From positions 585,520 through 649,519 of the forward strand of contig JAYKAV010000289.1 in the NCBI GenBank assembly GCA_035582835.1: DNA of 64,000 nt, in the 5' to 3' direction. Made by a program: the position numbers and the translations under genes. The notes under the pieces are model-generated. The model ran no database searches. It was not told the DNA's origin and saw only the letters and a list, made by a program, of their open reading frames with translations. Numbering within the stretch: the stretch's first letter is position 1; the number at the start of each line of letters is the position of its first letter. The DNA is from Phoebastria nigripes (taxonomy: Eukaryota > Chordata > Aves > Procellariiformes > Diomedeidae). This document shows positions 35,701 through 48,000 of the stretch, piece by piece.

Positions 35701-38700
35701 AATGGCAAAGGAACAGAGAGTTTTAAGGGTCAGCAAACCCTTAAAAAGCCTGCCTTTGCTGTGGCAAGTCAGCAGCAGAAGCCACATCTCTCTCTCTCTC
35801 AATCTCTCCAAAATCTGCTCTAGTCCTTAGGCAGTGCTGGTTTTGCTTGGATATTTACAATCCAATTAAGTTATTCAATTTAATGAAATTATCCAATTAA
35901 ATTCAATTAANTTNTCCTTGAACCTAGAACTCATCCCCACTCATGCTTGTTTCTCCACATTAATTCTATTTTAACCTGTTCAGCGCAACAATTTCCAGTT
36001 CGAGGCCACTCTTGTCCTTTACTACTTTGTTGTAGCGACTCCTCCAGGACTCCATAGTAGACAGCACCTCAGCAACATAACTGTCCTGTCAAACAAAAGA
36101 AATACAGGAGGAAAAGAGCAAGGGTGACAAAAATGTCACTGGACACAGAACACGCAGACGAGATACTGATATGGGTAAGCATGGTATGTGCAGAGACTTC
36201 ACTAAGACTTTTAAAATATTGAGGACAAGTATTTCTTCTTCTTCTTCCTGATCCTTCAGAGAGAGGTCTTCTCCAACACTACTGTCAGCCAACAGACATA
36301 ACAGCAGCGAAAGAAGAATCCTCTCTGAAGGCAGATGAACTGTCACAAATACAAAGCACGGCTAAGATGCTACTAGTGGCTCTGGTCCCTGGAATTCTAA
36401 AAGCAACGGAGAAAAAAAAACAATCAAGTAGTGTGAAATCCACGATCCCTTCTGATTTGTTTTAGTCCTAACTTTTCTACTTTTGCTTGATATCCTTCAG
36501 TCATTTTCAACAGGAAATTCCCGCACACCTCTAAGTCTTTGTACTTTTCTGCTCCAACTAGTTTCTCGATTAACAGCCAACTCCATTCAGAATTTTCAGC
36601 CAAAACTACCAGGCTTTATTTCATTGGCTTTCGTCAACCCCAGATGGTTCTAAATAACCATGTGAAAAATCAGATCTGCTAGTTTAGTATGATCTAAGTT
36701 ATTGCATGTCCTAAGGTAGGGACATGCAGCGAAGATAGTGACAGCTGAGCAAACTGGATTTGTTCTAAACTTAGCATAAATGGGACAAGGCATCAAGACA
36801 GAAATAAATCTCATTAGCTGAAAGCAGAGACTCTCCCCAGGGCTGCTGCCAGAAATCAAAGATTTAGATGCATGATCTGAAATGAGGTCTCTCCTCCTGT
36901 ATTATCAGGTACCTTTTCTGCTAGCCGGACAGTCAATTGCTCTGCATACTCTTCACTCCGCTCTGCCCGCTCTTTCTGTGCGCGGATGGCTTTCTTCAGG
37001 GCCTCTTTATCACCGTCTGCCTTCTGCCTTAGTTCTTTCAGTTGTTCCCTGATGTGTTCCACCTCTGCCTTATGTTGAGCTTCACCGCGCTCCAGATTCT
37101 GCAGGGGGGAAGAAAACACACCACATGGAATAACGTCCTTACACCTGCATACCCAAAGCAGCAACTAATTTCCTAGAAATGGTGGAGAGAGCTGGGCATA
37201 AACCCCCAACCTCCAGCCTGGAGGTACTTGCAATCACATTTCACCTACACAATCCTGTCCTAATGCTTCCCTTCCTTCCAAAAGTCTTATTTTCTTCTTT
37301 CATAAGCTGCTCTCTAGAATACTGGTTTCCTCTCCTGACCAAGATAAATACTGCTCTACCAGTCTTTTGATCTACCCAAGAACATTCTCTTTATTAATTG
37401 AAATGCTCACATATAATAATGTTGCTTTATGCAGCTATATACCTTAACAGAATTAAAGCTCCTCTAAACCATTAACACACGTATGTTCGTCATAATATCA
37501 TCACAACATCAACAACAACAGTCTTGTTAAACAGAAGACTTTGATCAAGATAAACCAGGGGCACTTTCTCCTCCTCATTAAGACTGTAGAAAGTACGCAT
37601 GAGTGTGATCAAATACAGGAACTCATGGCACAGCATTTTTCCCAGAAGGCAAATTAAAGAGTTTACGATCTGTCTTGATGCTTGACTAAACCAACCAACA
37701 CATAAATAATTATGTAGGAATTAACTTAGGGGGGAAAAAAAAAAAAAAAAAAAAAAAATCTAATAAATGCACATAGACCTTAACGCTCTGATTTTGCTTC
37801 ATGCATCAGAAATGAAAAGCTTTTTCTTTTCTTACTTCATTTGAAAAGTATGGGGTGTGTTAGTGATATAAACATCACCAGCCAATATTTCAGGCTACCA
37901 GACACAGCAGAAGAATAGTTGGTGAGTGCCACTTCCCTTGTCAGTCAATTCAGTTCATGAGAGTAAATGAAGANACAATCCCCAGGGGCCACTGAAAACA
38001 TACCCGTATCTGTATACTCAGACGGTTGTTCTCAGCTTCTTTATTTCGCAGCTGTGCTTGTAAATGGCCTCTCACAGCCTCCATTGATTTGGAGAGTTCA
38101 CATGCTGTCTTTGCCTGGTCCTAAATAAGAGGCAAACAAGACACACACCTTTCTCCTCAACAAGCTAACAGAAGGAACACTTTCTAATATGTAATCATTC
38201 AGTGAAGAAACCTGATAGGACCTCCAGCCACCTCCGCTTTCCTCAGATGGACCCTCACAGCTCCTTTACTCAGGGGCAACAAATGAGTAGCCATTTATTT
38301 CACATCAGATGTGAATGACCACCCTGAAAATTTGTTCTAGGGCAAAACATCCTTCATATCTGATCTCTTCCACTACATTCCTTCTTTACTTCCTAAACAG
38401 AGGAACAGACTGGAATTTGACATCAGGAACCAACAGGACCTCAAACAGAAAGGCAATTCAGTGATAAGCCCAAGCAAAGGGAATACTACCTATTCATCTC
38501 TGTGATAGATGTTTTATTAGCAGAAAATTGAATCTACAACTGTGTGGGAATAGGTAGCTGTGTCTCTAGTTTTATAAGGAAGCCAGTCATCTGATCCCTT
38601 AAAAAGTAATCGTCTGCCAGCACAAACCCATATTTTGGACTATCTGGGGTTCTACAGAACTGGAAGGTGGAGCAGGGAGGGGAAAACAGAAAAAGGAAAC

Positions 38701-40960
38701 TACCTTTTCTGCCTGCATCTGAACGGTAAGATTGTCCACTTCTTCTTCTTTCTCCTGAAGCTTCATCTGAAGTTGCTGGGAAAACAAACACCACTCAGGT
38801 GTTAAGTAACAAACCCATTTAGGTTGGCAGGTGGAGGGAAAGAGGTGCAACTGCCTCCCTCCCAAGACCCTCTGATCCACAGCACCCTCTGTCGGGTACC
38901 CACAGCAACAGCATCCTCAGCCCCAGAAAAACAGGCTGCATTCTCCTCAAGCAGAAAGCAAAAGGGATACACATACATTTGTGTAACAGGGCATAGGATA
39001 CCCAGTCAAGAACNAGGACCTGACAGGACTATATACTCCACTGACAAAAAAAGGGCATTACCTGTGTCTCACAGCAAGTTTTATAACTTCTGGCAATGCA
39101 AGAACTCTTTTCTCAGTTTACAGATAAGGAAATGAACAAAAACTGGCACTAGGTCACTCACTCATTCCGTGAGAGAAGCAGATACAGAAAGCTTACTCTC
39201 TTTGTGCTTTTCTAGCTCTAAGGATAACATGATAAACATACAGAAACAGGAAGGTGATTTCCAAACTGAAGAATTCTATCCTGACCGTCACAGGTATTTT
39301 GGCAGTAGATATTTTTTTTCTCTCTCACCCTCAGAGTTTTCTTTTTAAAGAAACATGTAGTAGATGTTTCTACAAAGAAAACATTTGTTTTGTACACTTG
39401 CTTTGTACACTCAGTACCATCAGAAAAGGTAAGCAGAATCATTTGTGCTTAAACATAGGAAGAACAGGCTTAACTTCTCCTTTATAGCTGAATACTGTAA
39501 ATCCTAATGGTGCTCTTATACGTAGGTCTCAGCTGTGCTACCCCCATTCTAAGCCCCCATATTTCAAAGGCTGTGAAAACCTACCCACTTTGAAATGTAG
39601 GTTGTTTAACCAGAGGAGCAATGTAGTGGCTCTGATGACCACAAAAGCCAAAATATTTTTTATTGATCTAAAAGGCATTAGTGTAAGACTTGATGGCTGA
39701 ATACAAGACAAAGAAGAGCTTGGCATTTTAGATCTCTCTGCTTTATCATTAAAAAAAAAAACCAAAACAAAACACCACAAAACTGGAGGGGGGGGAAGAG
39801 AGATTGTGGCTTGCTTACCACTTTCTCTGCATCTGAGTCAGCCAGCCTTCTCAGCAGTACTCCTTGCCGCTCCAGTATCTTCTGAGCATCCTTCTACAAA
39901 AGAAATACATGAGAAAAACTGTGAACTAAAAAGTCAATTTTATACAGATTCTTTAAATGGAACCGGGCAAATCAACCATTTCCTCCCAGTTGCAGCAGCA
40001 ATTCTCAGAAGATACCCAGAAGCATCAAATTTGCTAAATATTTCACATATCATCACCTATCTCAGAAAGCTCTTCCACTTCTCAGTCAAAGATTATAATA
40101 AAAAGCATGATGGCAATTGAAGACCTTTCCAAACTCTCCCGCTACTCAGGGAAAGTCATGTGGAAGAACTCAGTCCTTTTATCCAGTCTCACCGGTGGCT
40201 GAAAGAACTGTTACCATCAGCCTGCTTTTGCTCAAATGGAATATAAACTACAGGAGGAATAGCAATTTCATTTCTGTATTGTTCTTACCAGCAGTATAGA
40301 ATTGTTCTGTATAAGCAGTACAGAATTGTTTACAATTTCTCTGTTACTGCTCTTACAGCCTACAAAAATAAAGTTCTGAACATCCTTAGGCTCCCATTAG
40401 CTAAGGCCACATCTAGTCTTCAAGACTTCAGCCAGCGCAACTGTAGCAGTAACATTTCAGACTAGCATGATCAGCAGATACAGCTGTATCGAGATGAGAG
40501 AGAGTTGGCAACACAGTAGTGCCTATTCCTTTTAATACAGTCAAAGACTTAGATGCTCTAACATCCTCACAGCAGAAAAGTCAGTCTTACTCTATGATGT
40601 AGGCAGGGANAAAAAAAAAAAAAACCAAAAACAACAAAAAAAAAACCACACAACAANAAACTGTCCATCCTTTATGACACAGGGTCAACAGCAGCGTCGG
40701 GGTGGGGGTGGGTGGGAAGAGGAGTTAAAAGCTCTCAAACTCCATTTCAACCCACAAGACAACACAGCCTCCTGTAATCATCCAAGTTCAAGCACACAGC
40801 ACTGCTCACCTCCCGGTTGTGCTGCTCTCTGAGAAGTTCTCGTAGTGTCCGGTTGGTTTCTTCAAAGGTGCTCAATTTCTGGAGCAGAAGCTCTTTTTGT
40901 CTTGTCAGTGTGTTAATGTCTGAGCTGCTCATGTGTTTCTCCTAGAGGAAAAACCAAACC

Positions 40961-40993
<33 letters not shown>

Positions 40994-43900
40994 GAATTGT
41001 TCACATGGAATTCATGTATGAAGCTGATACAGGCATGAGCAGTGCAATAGTCAGCACCATGTGTGCAGATGGCGACTGCAAGTAAATACCCCACTTCCAA
41101 ACACAACTAGCAAACACCTTAAGCATGTTAAATCCCTCCACTTTTCCTTACATTTTTCTGGATCAGCAACTGTAACATTACATTTTTAAGACAGCCGTAT
41201 AACAGGACAACATAGTAAAGGCAAGAACAAAAAAGGACAACACCTACAACATTGAGTCTCCCAATTGTGTTCTTCAGGGCATGGATCTGCCTGGCTGCTG
41301 CTGCTCCATCCCTTTCTGCCTCGCTCAGCTTGGACATCAAACACTCTTTCTCATGCTGCAAGTACTTCTTCTGTAGCCTGTAATGAGAATTCAGCCATCA
41401 GAGAAACAAGAAGCTTTGACAGCTGTACCAGCCACTATTGATACACAGCTGATTGGGTTAAAACTCATAAAAACCCTCGAATCAGAGGATAAAAGCTCTA
41501 AACAAACACTACTTAAGATTGACCCTCTTCCAGTGTGGAAGTTGTTCCNACAGAAGCCAGGAAGTAGACACCAGGAGCTTGCTAGGACCACAGCTACGAA
41601 ACAGGAATCTAGAGGGGACAAATACGGCTTATACCAAAGCCTGCACACACTATTACACCCAAAACACAATGTTATGCTTTTTCTGGGCACTTAAGCCACA
41701 TCAGAAATAAGACTCCAAATGGCTGAACATGGAAGAGGAAAGCACACCAAGACATACAGCTCAAAGTTTTTAGCCAGAGCTTGTAATCTCAGAAGCATTC
41801 ACAAAGTTTTCTGAAAAAGGAACACACAGTATTAACTTCCAAGTGATCTTTCTTAAGGAAAAAGGAAAACTAACTCTCTTCAAACACTAGTGCCCCCCTG
41901 GAGACACAAACTTCCCTAATTCTTTAGATACAAAGCAGATGCAAAAACNTCAGACTTGGAGACCTTCAGGGTCACTAAGGAAAAAAAAACACGGTTCAGT
42001 CCTCTCAGAGGCTGTCACTCCCGTCTCAGTATGATTTGCACAAAGGCCAAGAATTCTCCTCTAGTTTTCAGCTCCATGTTTATTCATTTGTTGTTCTACC
42101 AATATCATCCCAATTCAAACAGCATCTCTTAACCTTCAAAATATTAATTGCAGAGCTAGGATGACCCTCCAGTAGGCCACACAAGCCAACTGCTCTCACN
42201 TTCCTCTCAGAGTAGTTTTTTCCATTCCAGTAATCATGCTAGAGCCCTTCTCTGCAGCTATTGCTATCTGAAGTCCCCCTTCTAAAAGGTGACAAAAAAA
42301 TCCAAGAACATCAGTTCTTCAGCAGCACTGCAACCCACGGTACAAAGTACAANCTCAAATAANGTTAGCAATAAAGGAGGTAGGCGCNCTGTAAATACCA
42401 CTACTTGCAGTAAAAATGGAGAACTGGAGCTTTCTTACACAGTCAGATCTTTCTCTTCCTTTATGCGCTCAATATTGCGCCTGAGCAGCGTATTCTCNTG
42501 TTCTGTTTCTGCCAGCTCTTGTGTGACCTCATTCAGTTCTTCTTTCTGCTCCTCAAGGAGACGCTTTGTCATTTGCTGCTGTTCCTCCTTCTTCTGCAGC
42601 TTGGCCTGATGAAGATATTTAAATAGAACTTAAGACAAAGCAGGTGCTTTTAAGGTGATACACAGAATCCACATCTCAAACCAGTGAACCAGCTCTTCAA
42701 CCGCACCAAACAACAAAGGACCATGCTTTTTTTTTTTTTTTTTTTGCCTAGATACTTCCAGGCTGTTCCTGTGCACAAAGGGCATAATTCACTTATTGCC
42801 TGGCAATACCTCCCATCCCACAAACACAGGGAGACACAAGTGTCCTGGCTCTAAGTCACATACCAAAAATCATCATCAGCCATGACACATGTGACAGACC
42901 TCAGAGATGGCAGGAAAGGAGCTCTGGTAGCAGTTCACACCCTGGAGATGGCTCCCATTGCTCCACCATTGCTTTGTGGACCCAGGAAACTGGGTGAAAT
43001 CAACCTAAATAGTCCCTGGCATTTTTGGATTACTCCGGAGGTTCTGTGGCAGCTCAGAGTCACTGCTAGTAGCGTGATTGCAGTTGTGTACAGACTACTC
43101 GAGAGCTGAACGGGGCTCAGAAGTTGACTACTGCTCCTCATGAATGACACACACATCCCATTTGGCAGGTAAGAGCACTACAAACAGTTGAAGATGTGAA
43201 AGAAGAGAGAACATAGAGNGGGGTTGAACTACCGTACCAGAGCTGTTTCTGAAGACGACAGATTATTTGGAAACTGAAGCACAGCAATAACTTATTAAAT
43301 GGACAATGTTTTAAAATGTTTCATAGCAGGGCTTAAGATCTCACTAGGATAGTTCAGCTCTTCTAAACAACTCAGATTTTATTTTTTAGGAAAGCTACCA
43401 ACGGCCTCTGTAGTCTTCCATTGCACCAAGGCTTGACTCCAGCCTCCTCTTGCCAAACTATCAGCTACAAAGCTGAAGTCAGCAGGTCTTTACGCCGTCT
43501 CCTCACCTCATTCTTGAGCGTTCCCACCACATTCATCAGGCTATCTATCTTCTTTTCATATTCGTTCATTTTGCAGTAAACAGCATCCTCCTCATCTGTA
43601 GAGAGGTCACTCAGGCGCAATACTGACAGCATTTTTTCTGAATCTGGAGGTGTAATGTCTAGGCGGTGAGTTGGTCCCTGGTAGAAAAGCAATAAAGGGC
43701 ATAATTCTTTTAGTATAAAGTTGTAAACAGTATTCTAACCCTAACTCTGCCAAAACCAGAGACCAGGTCGCGTCACTGCAATGAGGCTAGTAAGGAAAAA
43801 AACACTTGTAAACAGCTCTTTCATTTCCATCAGGGAAAGGTCAAGAATGCAGAAAGACTGGAACAGAAAAAGAAGAAAAAATAATCACAGTTCAAATTCT

Positions 43901-44998
43901 CATCTAGGAAGAGCCAGGAATACAAAAGGCAAAACCATCAACCCACAAGAAAGAAAATCTTACACAATACTACACAAATGCTCCATGCTTCGGAAGAGAT
44001 GAAGAACAGCAGCCCCAAGCTGTGCCTCCAGATGAGATCTTGAAGGGAACTAGTAAAACTACAACAAACAAAGAAATTTGTCTGGCTTCTAGAGGCAGAA
44101 AGGCATGATATGGCCATAGGCTGCTAATTACTTTCCAATTTTTCTATATTAGAAAATGAAAAAGATTTATAGAAGACACTTAAAATGGATGGTAGGTGAC
44201 AGTAGCCTTCTTTCAGACCAGNCCAGCTCCCTCACTACACAACTGCTCTCTCCAACCTCCGATAAACCTGAAAGTTTGTTTTAAAGAGCAAAATCAGCCA
44301 TACCTCCCATTTGCAGGTGGACTCCCGGACTGATGTTTTGCCTGGGGGCATCCAGGGGGCCTTAGTTTTCACCCGCACAGCTCGGCAGACGTTCACAGTA
44401 TCCCTTTCCTTTTTCTGTTTGTGCTTTTGCCAGAGAAAGAGAAAATAAAATAAATCACAGACTTTTAAAGAAGCATTTACAATTTTTAGTGCTGCAAAAC
44501 CAAATGAAAGATCATTCATACAAAAATATCACATAGGGTTTCACAGGATATATCAGATAAGACGAGCCAGCAGCTATCAGAGGAGGCTAACACCAGCCAG
44601 AAGGAAAGGTTATTGCGCAGTCAGTTGACAGTATGGCTAGATGCAGTACATTCATGCAACACTCTTCACAATCACACACTTGAACATGAAAAGTAACTAT
44701 ACATTCTATACCACACTTAAATCGTCTTAAACGCATAAGACGTGTTAATGAAAATTCACCACTNACTACGAAGTCAAGTCTTACAGTTCTAATACAACGG
44801 TAAAACAGACCTTGAAGATTTTGTGGTGCTTCTAGGACCGTTCACCTTCCTCTTTGTAGCCCTTACAAACACCCAGCTANACACTCCTACCTGGCATTTT
44901 GCAGGCGTGGTTTTCTGACCCTTTTTAATATGGACATGGACAGGGGTGTTTTCATCCACATGGACGTGCAAAGGGGGAGATGAGGAACGGTTCTTCAT
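29710..44998 (-). CDS. ODF2: Outer dense fibre protein 2 / cenexin, complete, 19 coding exons, 820 aa
   Basis: ODF2 is a coiled-coil scaffold of the sperm-tail outer dense fibres. Its cenexin form builds mother-centriole appendages needed for cilium formation. Exons in order: 44891-44998, 44304-44423, 43507-43677, 42439-42605, 41248-41377, 40810-40941, 39819-39893, 38704-38775, 38004-38120, 36913-37098, 35976-36085, 35132-35267, 34339-34449, 33577-33681, 32847-33005, 31856-31956, 31144-31306, 30657-30782, 29710-29883. The sum is 2463 bases with all phases closing. The start gives the cenexin-type N-terminus MKNRSSSPPLHVHVDENTPV. Next comes VRVKTKAPWMPPGK, then a nearly continuous coiled coil from about residue 110 to 790 (SDINTLTRQKELLLQKLSTF; QNIEFLQVIAKREE), and a Ser/Arg-rich tail ending SRSRSSP. 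Ns at 35192, 35195 and 42498 blur codons without breaking the frame. The acceptor of the first exon's 5' UTR is uncertain. Confidence 0.95.
37735..37758. repeat. A homopolymer in an ODF2 intron
   Basis: A run of about 24 A bases lies in the intron between the ODF2 exons at 38004-38120 and 36913-37098. Similar shorter runs are at 40964-40986 (A) and 42729-42745 (T). Confidence 0.85.
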
Positions 44999-45004
44999 GG
45001 CTCT

Positions 45005-47515
45005 TCTCCCACAAACGGGAAAGGGCAATACAATGAAAGGAAACCTGCGAATAAGGAAACTGGAAATAACAACATTTCCCTCTGTGCCAGAGAGCAACAA
45101 TGGCCAGCCTTGGTTAAAGTTGGAGCTTGCTTTCAGTAGCATCTGCCATTTTGAATTGCACACTATTTTGCTGTAAAGCTAGGATTAATACAACTAACTT
45201 CTCTGCTTTTAACGTGGTTGTCAAAGACCAAATACAGTTGGATTGATAGCAGGTGTCTGTAAGAGTCATCGGAGTTCAAAGTCTTAGAGCAAGTGAGCAA
45301 ATCAAGGGTTCCAGTAACCAACACAACCTGATTATGAAGAGAAATTTGAAGGGGGGAGAAGAGGAGCATTAACTTAACAGTTTAGTTAAGAAAAATCAAC
45401 AGGAAACCATCAGATCCTTCCATCCGAGAACCCTGAACCTGTAAACTCTTTCACATGTGCTTAACTTTAAGTGTCTTTTTGAAGTTAAACAAATGCTTAA
45501 AAGCTTTTGGATCACGGCATTTCTATAATCTTCAGAAAAAAACATAACCTTAACCAATATCTAACACAACACGGAAAAGCCTAGAGACGCAAGGTTAAAG
45601 TCAGCACCTTTGAGCTTGATGCTTTGGTTGAGGTAATGGTATAATGCAACTGCAAATCTTACAAAAATCCACCAGCAGCACTAATCTGATTCTGGCAGAA
45701 AGGTTTTTGTCAGCCTAGGTAAAATTACTTACAGTTATTCTAAAGCTTCTAGGTCTTCTGGACAGTGTGCTCTGTGCAGAGACTGAAGTCACTTCAACGT
45801 TGGTGGATAAGGGACACCTGATAGAGAAAAAAGAAAATGACCACTAATAGGAAAAGGTGCCAATTTCTGAACATCCTCTTCCTTTCGATTTAAGGCAACA
45901 CGCAGGCTGAAGCACATCAAATGTATGAACCCAAACAACAAAAGCTGGTATGTCCTGGCTTCCTCTGACAAGCATGAGATGAGGGAAGGACCGAGATTGT
46001 AATTCCTTACATATTGATGATGAAAGTTGGTTTAAACAATGGAAATGTTTTGTACAATTACACGATTGCCTTACTCAAACAGGTACAAACCTTCAAATTC
46101 TAACTGCAATTTTTAACCAGTTTCATAAGGAAACAAGGTTTGAACAGTTCCAGGGTACCTGTACGTCCCCTCCCAACCCCACACCCTCCCTAAATTCTGC
46201 CATCATCAACAAATTCTGTAAAACTTGACAGAAGTTTTATAGTTTCTTGACAGAACCTTTTATAAAGGTTTATACAGTTTTGCAGGCTGAAGAGATGCAT
46301 CCAAGTTAGAGCTTGTGCTGAAGGAAACCCAGCACCACAGACTCGCGTTGCAACGTGGCCCACTGCCTGCCCAGCAGATACGCGTGTGTCGGCTGGCAAC
46401 CAGTAGCACACACAGAACTGGGAGTCAGCTACAGCGCGAGCAGCTGCTTGCCTGGTGGTACTTGGGGGACTTGAAGAAAGGAGAGCGAGGGAGGAGGGAT
46501 CCCCAAAGGACTAATGTCTACCAGGGAGTGATGAAGTGGTGGTATATCAGGCTTAGTTAGCTAACCGTATGGTAACACCCCTTCACAATTTGCTATGTAA
46601 GAACAAGTGTTACAAGTAAAGCGTTACTTTGATGCAGTAGAGCAGGATTTTGTACAATACTTCTGCTAGACTAGAATTTAGATCACTCNTTATAGCTTAT
46701 TGATTAATTTGTCNGCTTGCCAAGGTTCATGTAATAACCCACTCTTAAGTAAAACTAAGAATACTGCATCTGTGTTCAAGCAGGATGTGTTTAAGACAAC
46801 ACACACCTGTGTATCACGTCAGATTCATGAAAACTACAGGGGGGAAGACACAGCCGCACCTCCCTCGATCAGGAGGAGGAAGCGAGAGTTTTCTGACGGA
46901 ACAGGATTCCCCAGCTTCTAGCTATGAACATCTCCAAACACCGCTGGGCGTTTTAATCCTCGTCTTTCCAAGGAAGGGCTAAACCCTCCTCAGGACCAAA
47001 CGTGCCATCGGCTACAGCACCGACTGAGAACTTACACAGAGCTTTTGAATCACCACAAGTGAAACTCAAATGCCGTCACCCGGCTTTCCCTAGCAACAAG
47101 GTTTTTTTCAGAAGTCCAAGTAACTTCTCCCGCGGCTTTTCAAAAAATCTGTGGCGACCTCAGGCTGGCAGGGACCTAGGCTGGGGCCAGCCTCCTGCTC
47201 AAAGCAGGATCAGCTCCGAGGTCAGAGCCGGGCTTTACCCAGCTGGGGCTGGAAAACCTCCANGGGTGGCACCACCGCCCCGAGCAGCCCGTCCCAACGC
47301 CTGCCCCGATACCGAGCACCTTTTCCGTTGTATATTCAAAGCCGCCCGACGGTTCCCGCTCTCCCTCCCAGCGGGAAGGGCCGCCCCAAGGCAGGAGGCA
47401 CTTCTCATGACTGACACGGCGGGGAAGGCGCCCAAGCAATTACTCCCGGGGGCTCGGACACCCCCGCGGCCACACGGCGAGGGGACCCCCACCCTCCCCG
47501 GCCGGGCCCCCTCAC
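45005..47515 (-). other. ODF2: ODF2 5' introns and leader region
   Basis: Apart from the alternative exon at 45733-45817, this stretch contains no exon I can support. A MCYWLPADTRV... frame near 46190-46411 has no family resemblance and no good splice sites. Confidence 0.5.
45733..45817 (-). CDS. ODF2: Probable alternative N-terminal exon of ODF2
   Basis: The minus strand shows a polypyrimidine tract and ATCAG acceptor, 85 bases, then a strong donor ACT/GTAAGT. One frame is open throughout: a split first codon, then CPLSTNVEVTSVSAQSTLSR and PRSFRIT. It ends in phase 0, exactly what the next exon at 44423 (HKQKKERDTVNV) needs if the cenexin exon is skipped. Human ODF2 has such an alternative N-terminus, whose NGVTSLTQ...VTVT portion resembles this exon weakly. 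Joining to the cenexin exon instead would make it 5' UTR. I infer both uses are possible. Confidence 0.6.
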
Positions 47516-48000
47516 CGTGAAGGGCCGCGCGGGGTCCGCAGCCGCTGCCGGCTCAGGAGGTCTTCGGCGGCGGGGAGGCGGCGGGAGGCGCTGCGGCTGC
47601 CATGGAGACCCCGCGGCCGGGGCGAGGGGGGCGGCGGGAGGCGGCACCAGGGGCAGGAGGCGCCGCCGCACTTCCGGGGCCGCCGCCGCGCCGCCGCCAT
47701 TGGGCGATTCAAGCCCGCCTCGTGACCGGGCCCGCCGCCGCCGCCGTCCGCGTCACAAGGCCCCGCCCCGCAACGGGCCCCGTCGCCACAGTGACGCGAA
47801 GCGGCCCGGAGGAGCCGGGCCCGGCGCCCCGGGAACCCCCGGCCGCCCCCCCCCCCCAGGGGCTGCGTGACCGAGCGCAGCTGCGTCGGGGCTGCACCCG
47901 GGTGAGGAGCCGGCCCGGCGGAGCGCGGCCGCGGCACGGCCGGCAGCACAGCGGCGCCGAAGAGAAGTCGCATGGGGGAGCCGTCGGTGTTTCGGCTCCT
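47150..48000. promoter_or_regulatory. ODF2: CpG island promoter of ODF2
   Basis: This dense GC/CpG block is the only one upstream of ODF2. It contains a minus-strand CCAAT box overlapping 47699-47703, an ETS-type ACTTCCGG at about 47670, and a consensus donor CACG/GTGAGG ending an exon at 47516. Its many long open frames on both strands come from composition. Confidence 0.75.
47516..47700 (-). other. ODF2: Probable ODF2 first exon in the CpG island (5' end uncertain)
   Basis: The exon 3' end is set by the CACG/GTGAGG donor (exon ends at 47516). In one frame it is open from an ATG at 47700 and ends in phase 2 (CG), which completes an Arg codon with the G that starts the exon at 45817. The start codon is uncertain, because the ATG at 47700 overlaps a CCAAT box and the transcript may begin downstream of it. 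A short upstream frame (MAAAAPPAASPPPKTS, starting about 47600) would also lie in this leader. The exon may be wholly untranslated in the cenexin transcript. Confidence 0.45.
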
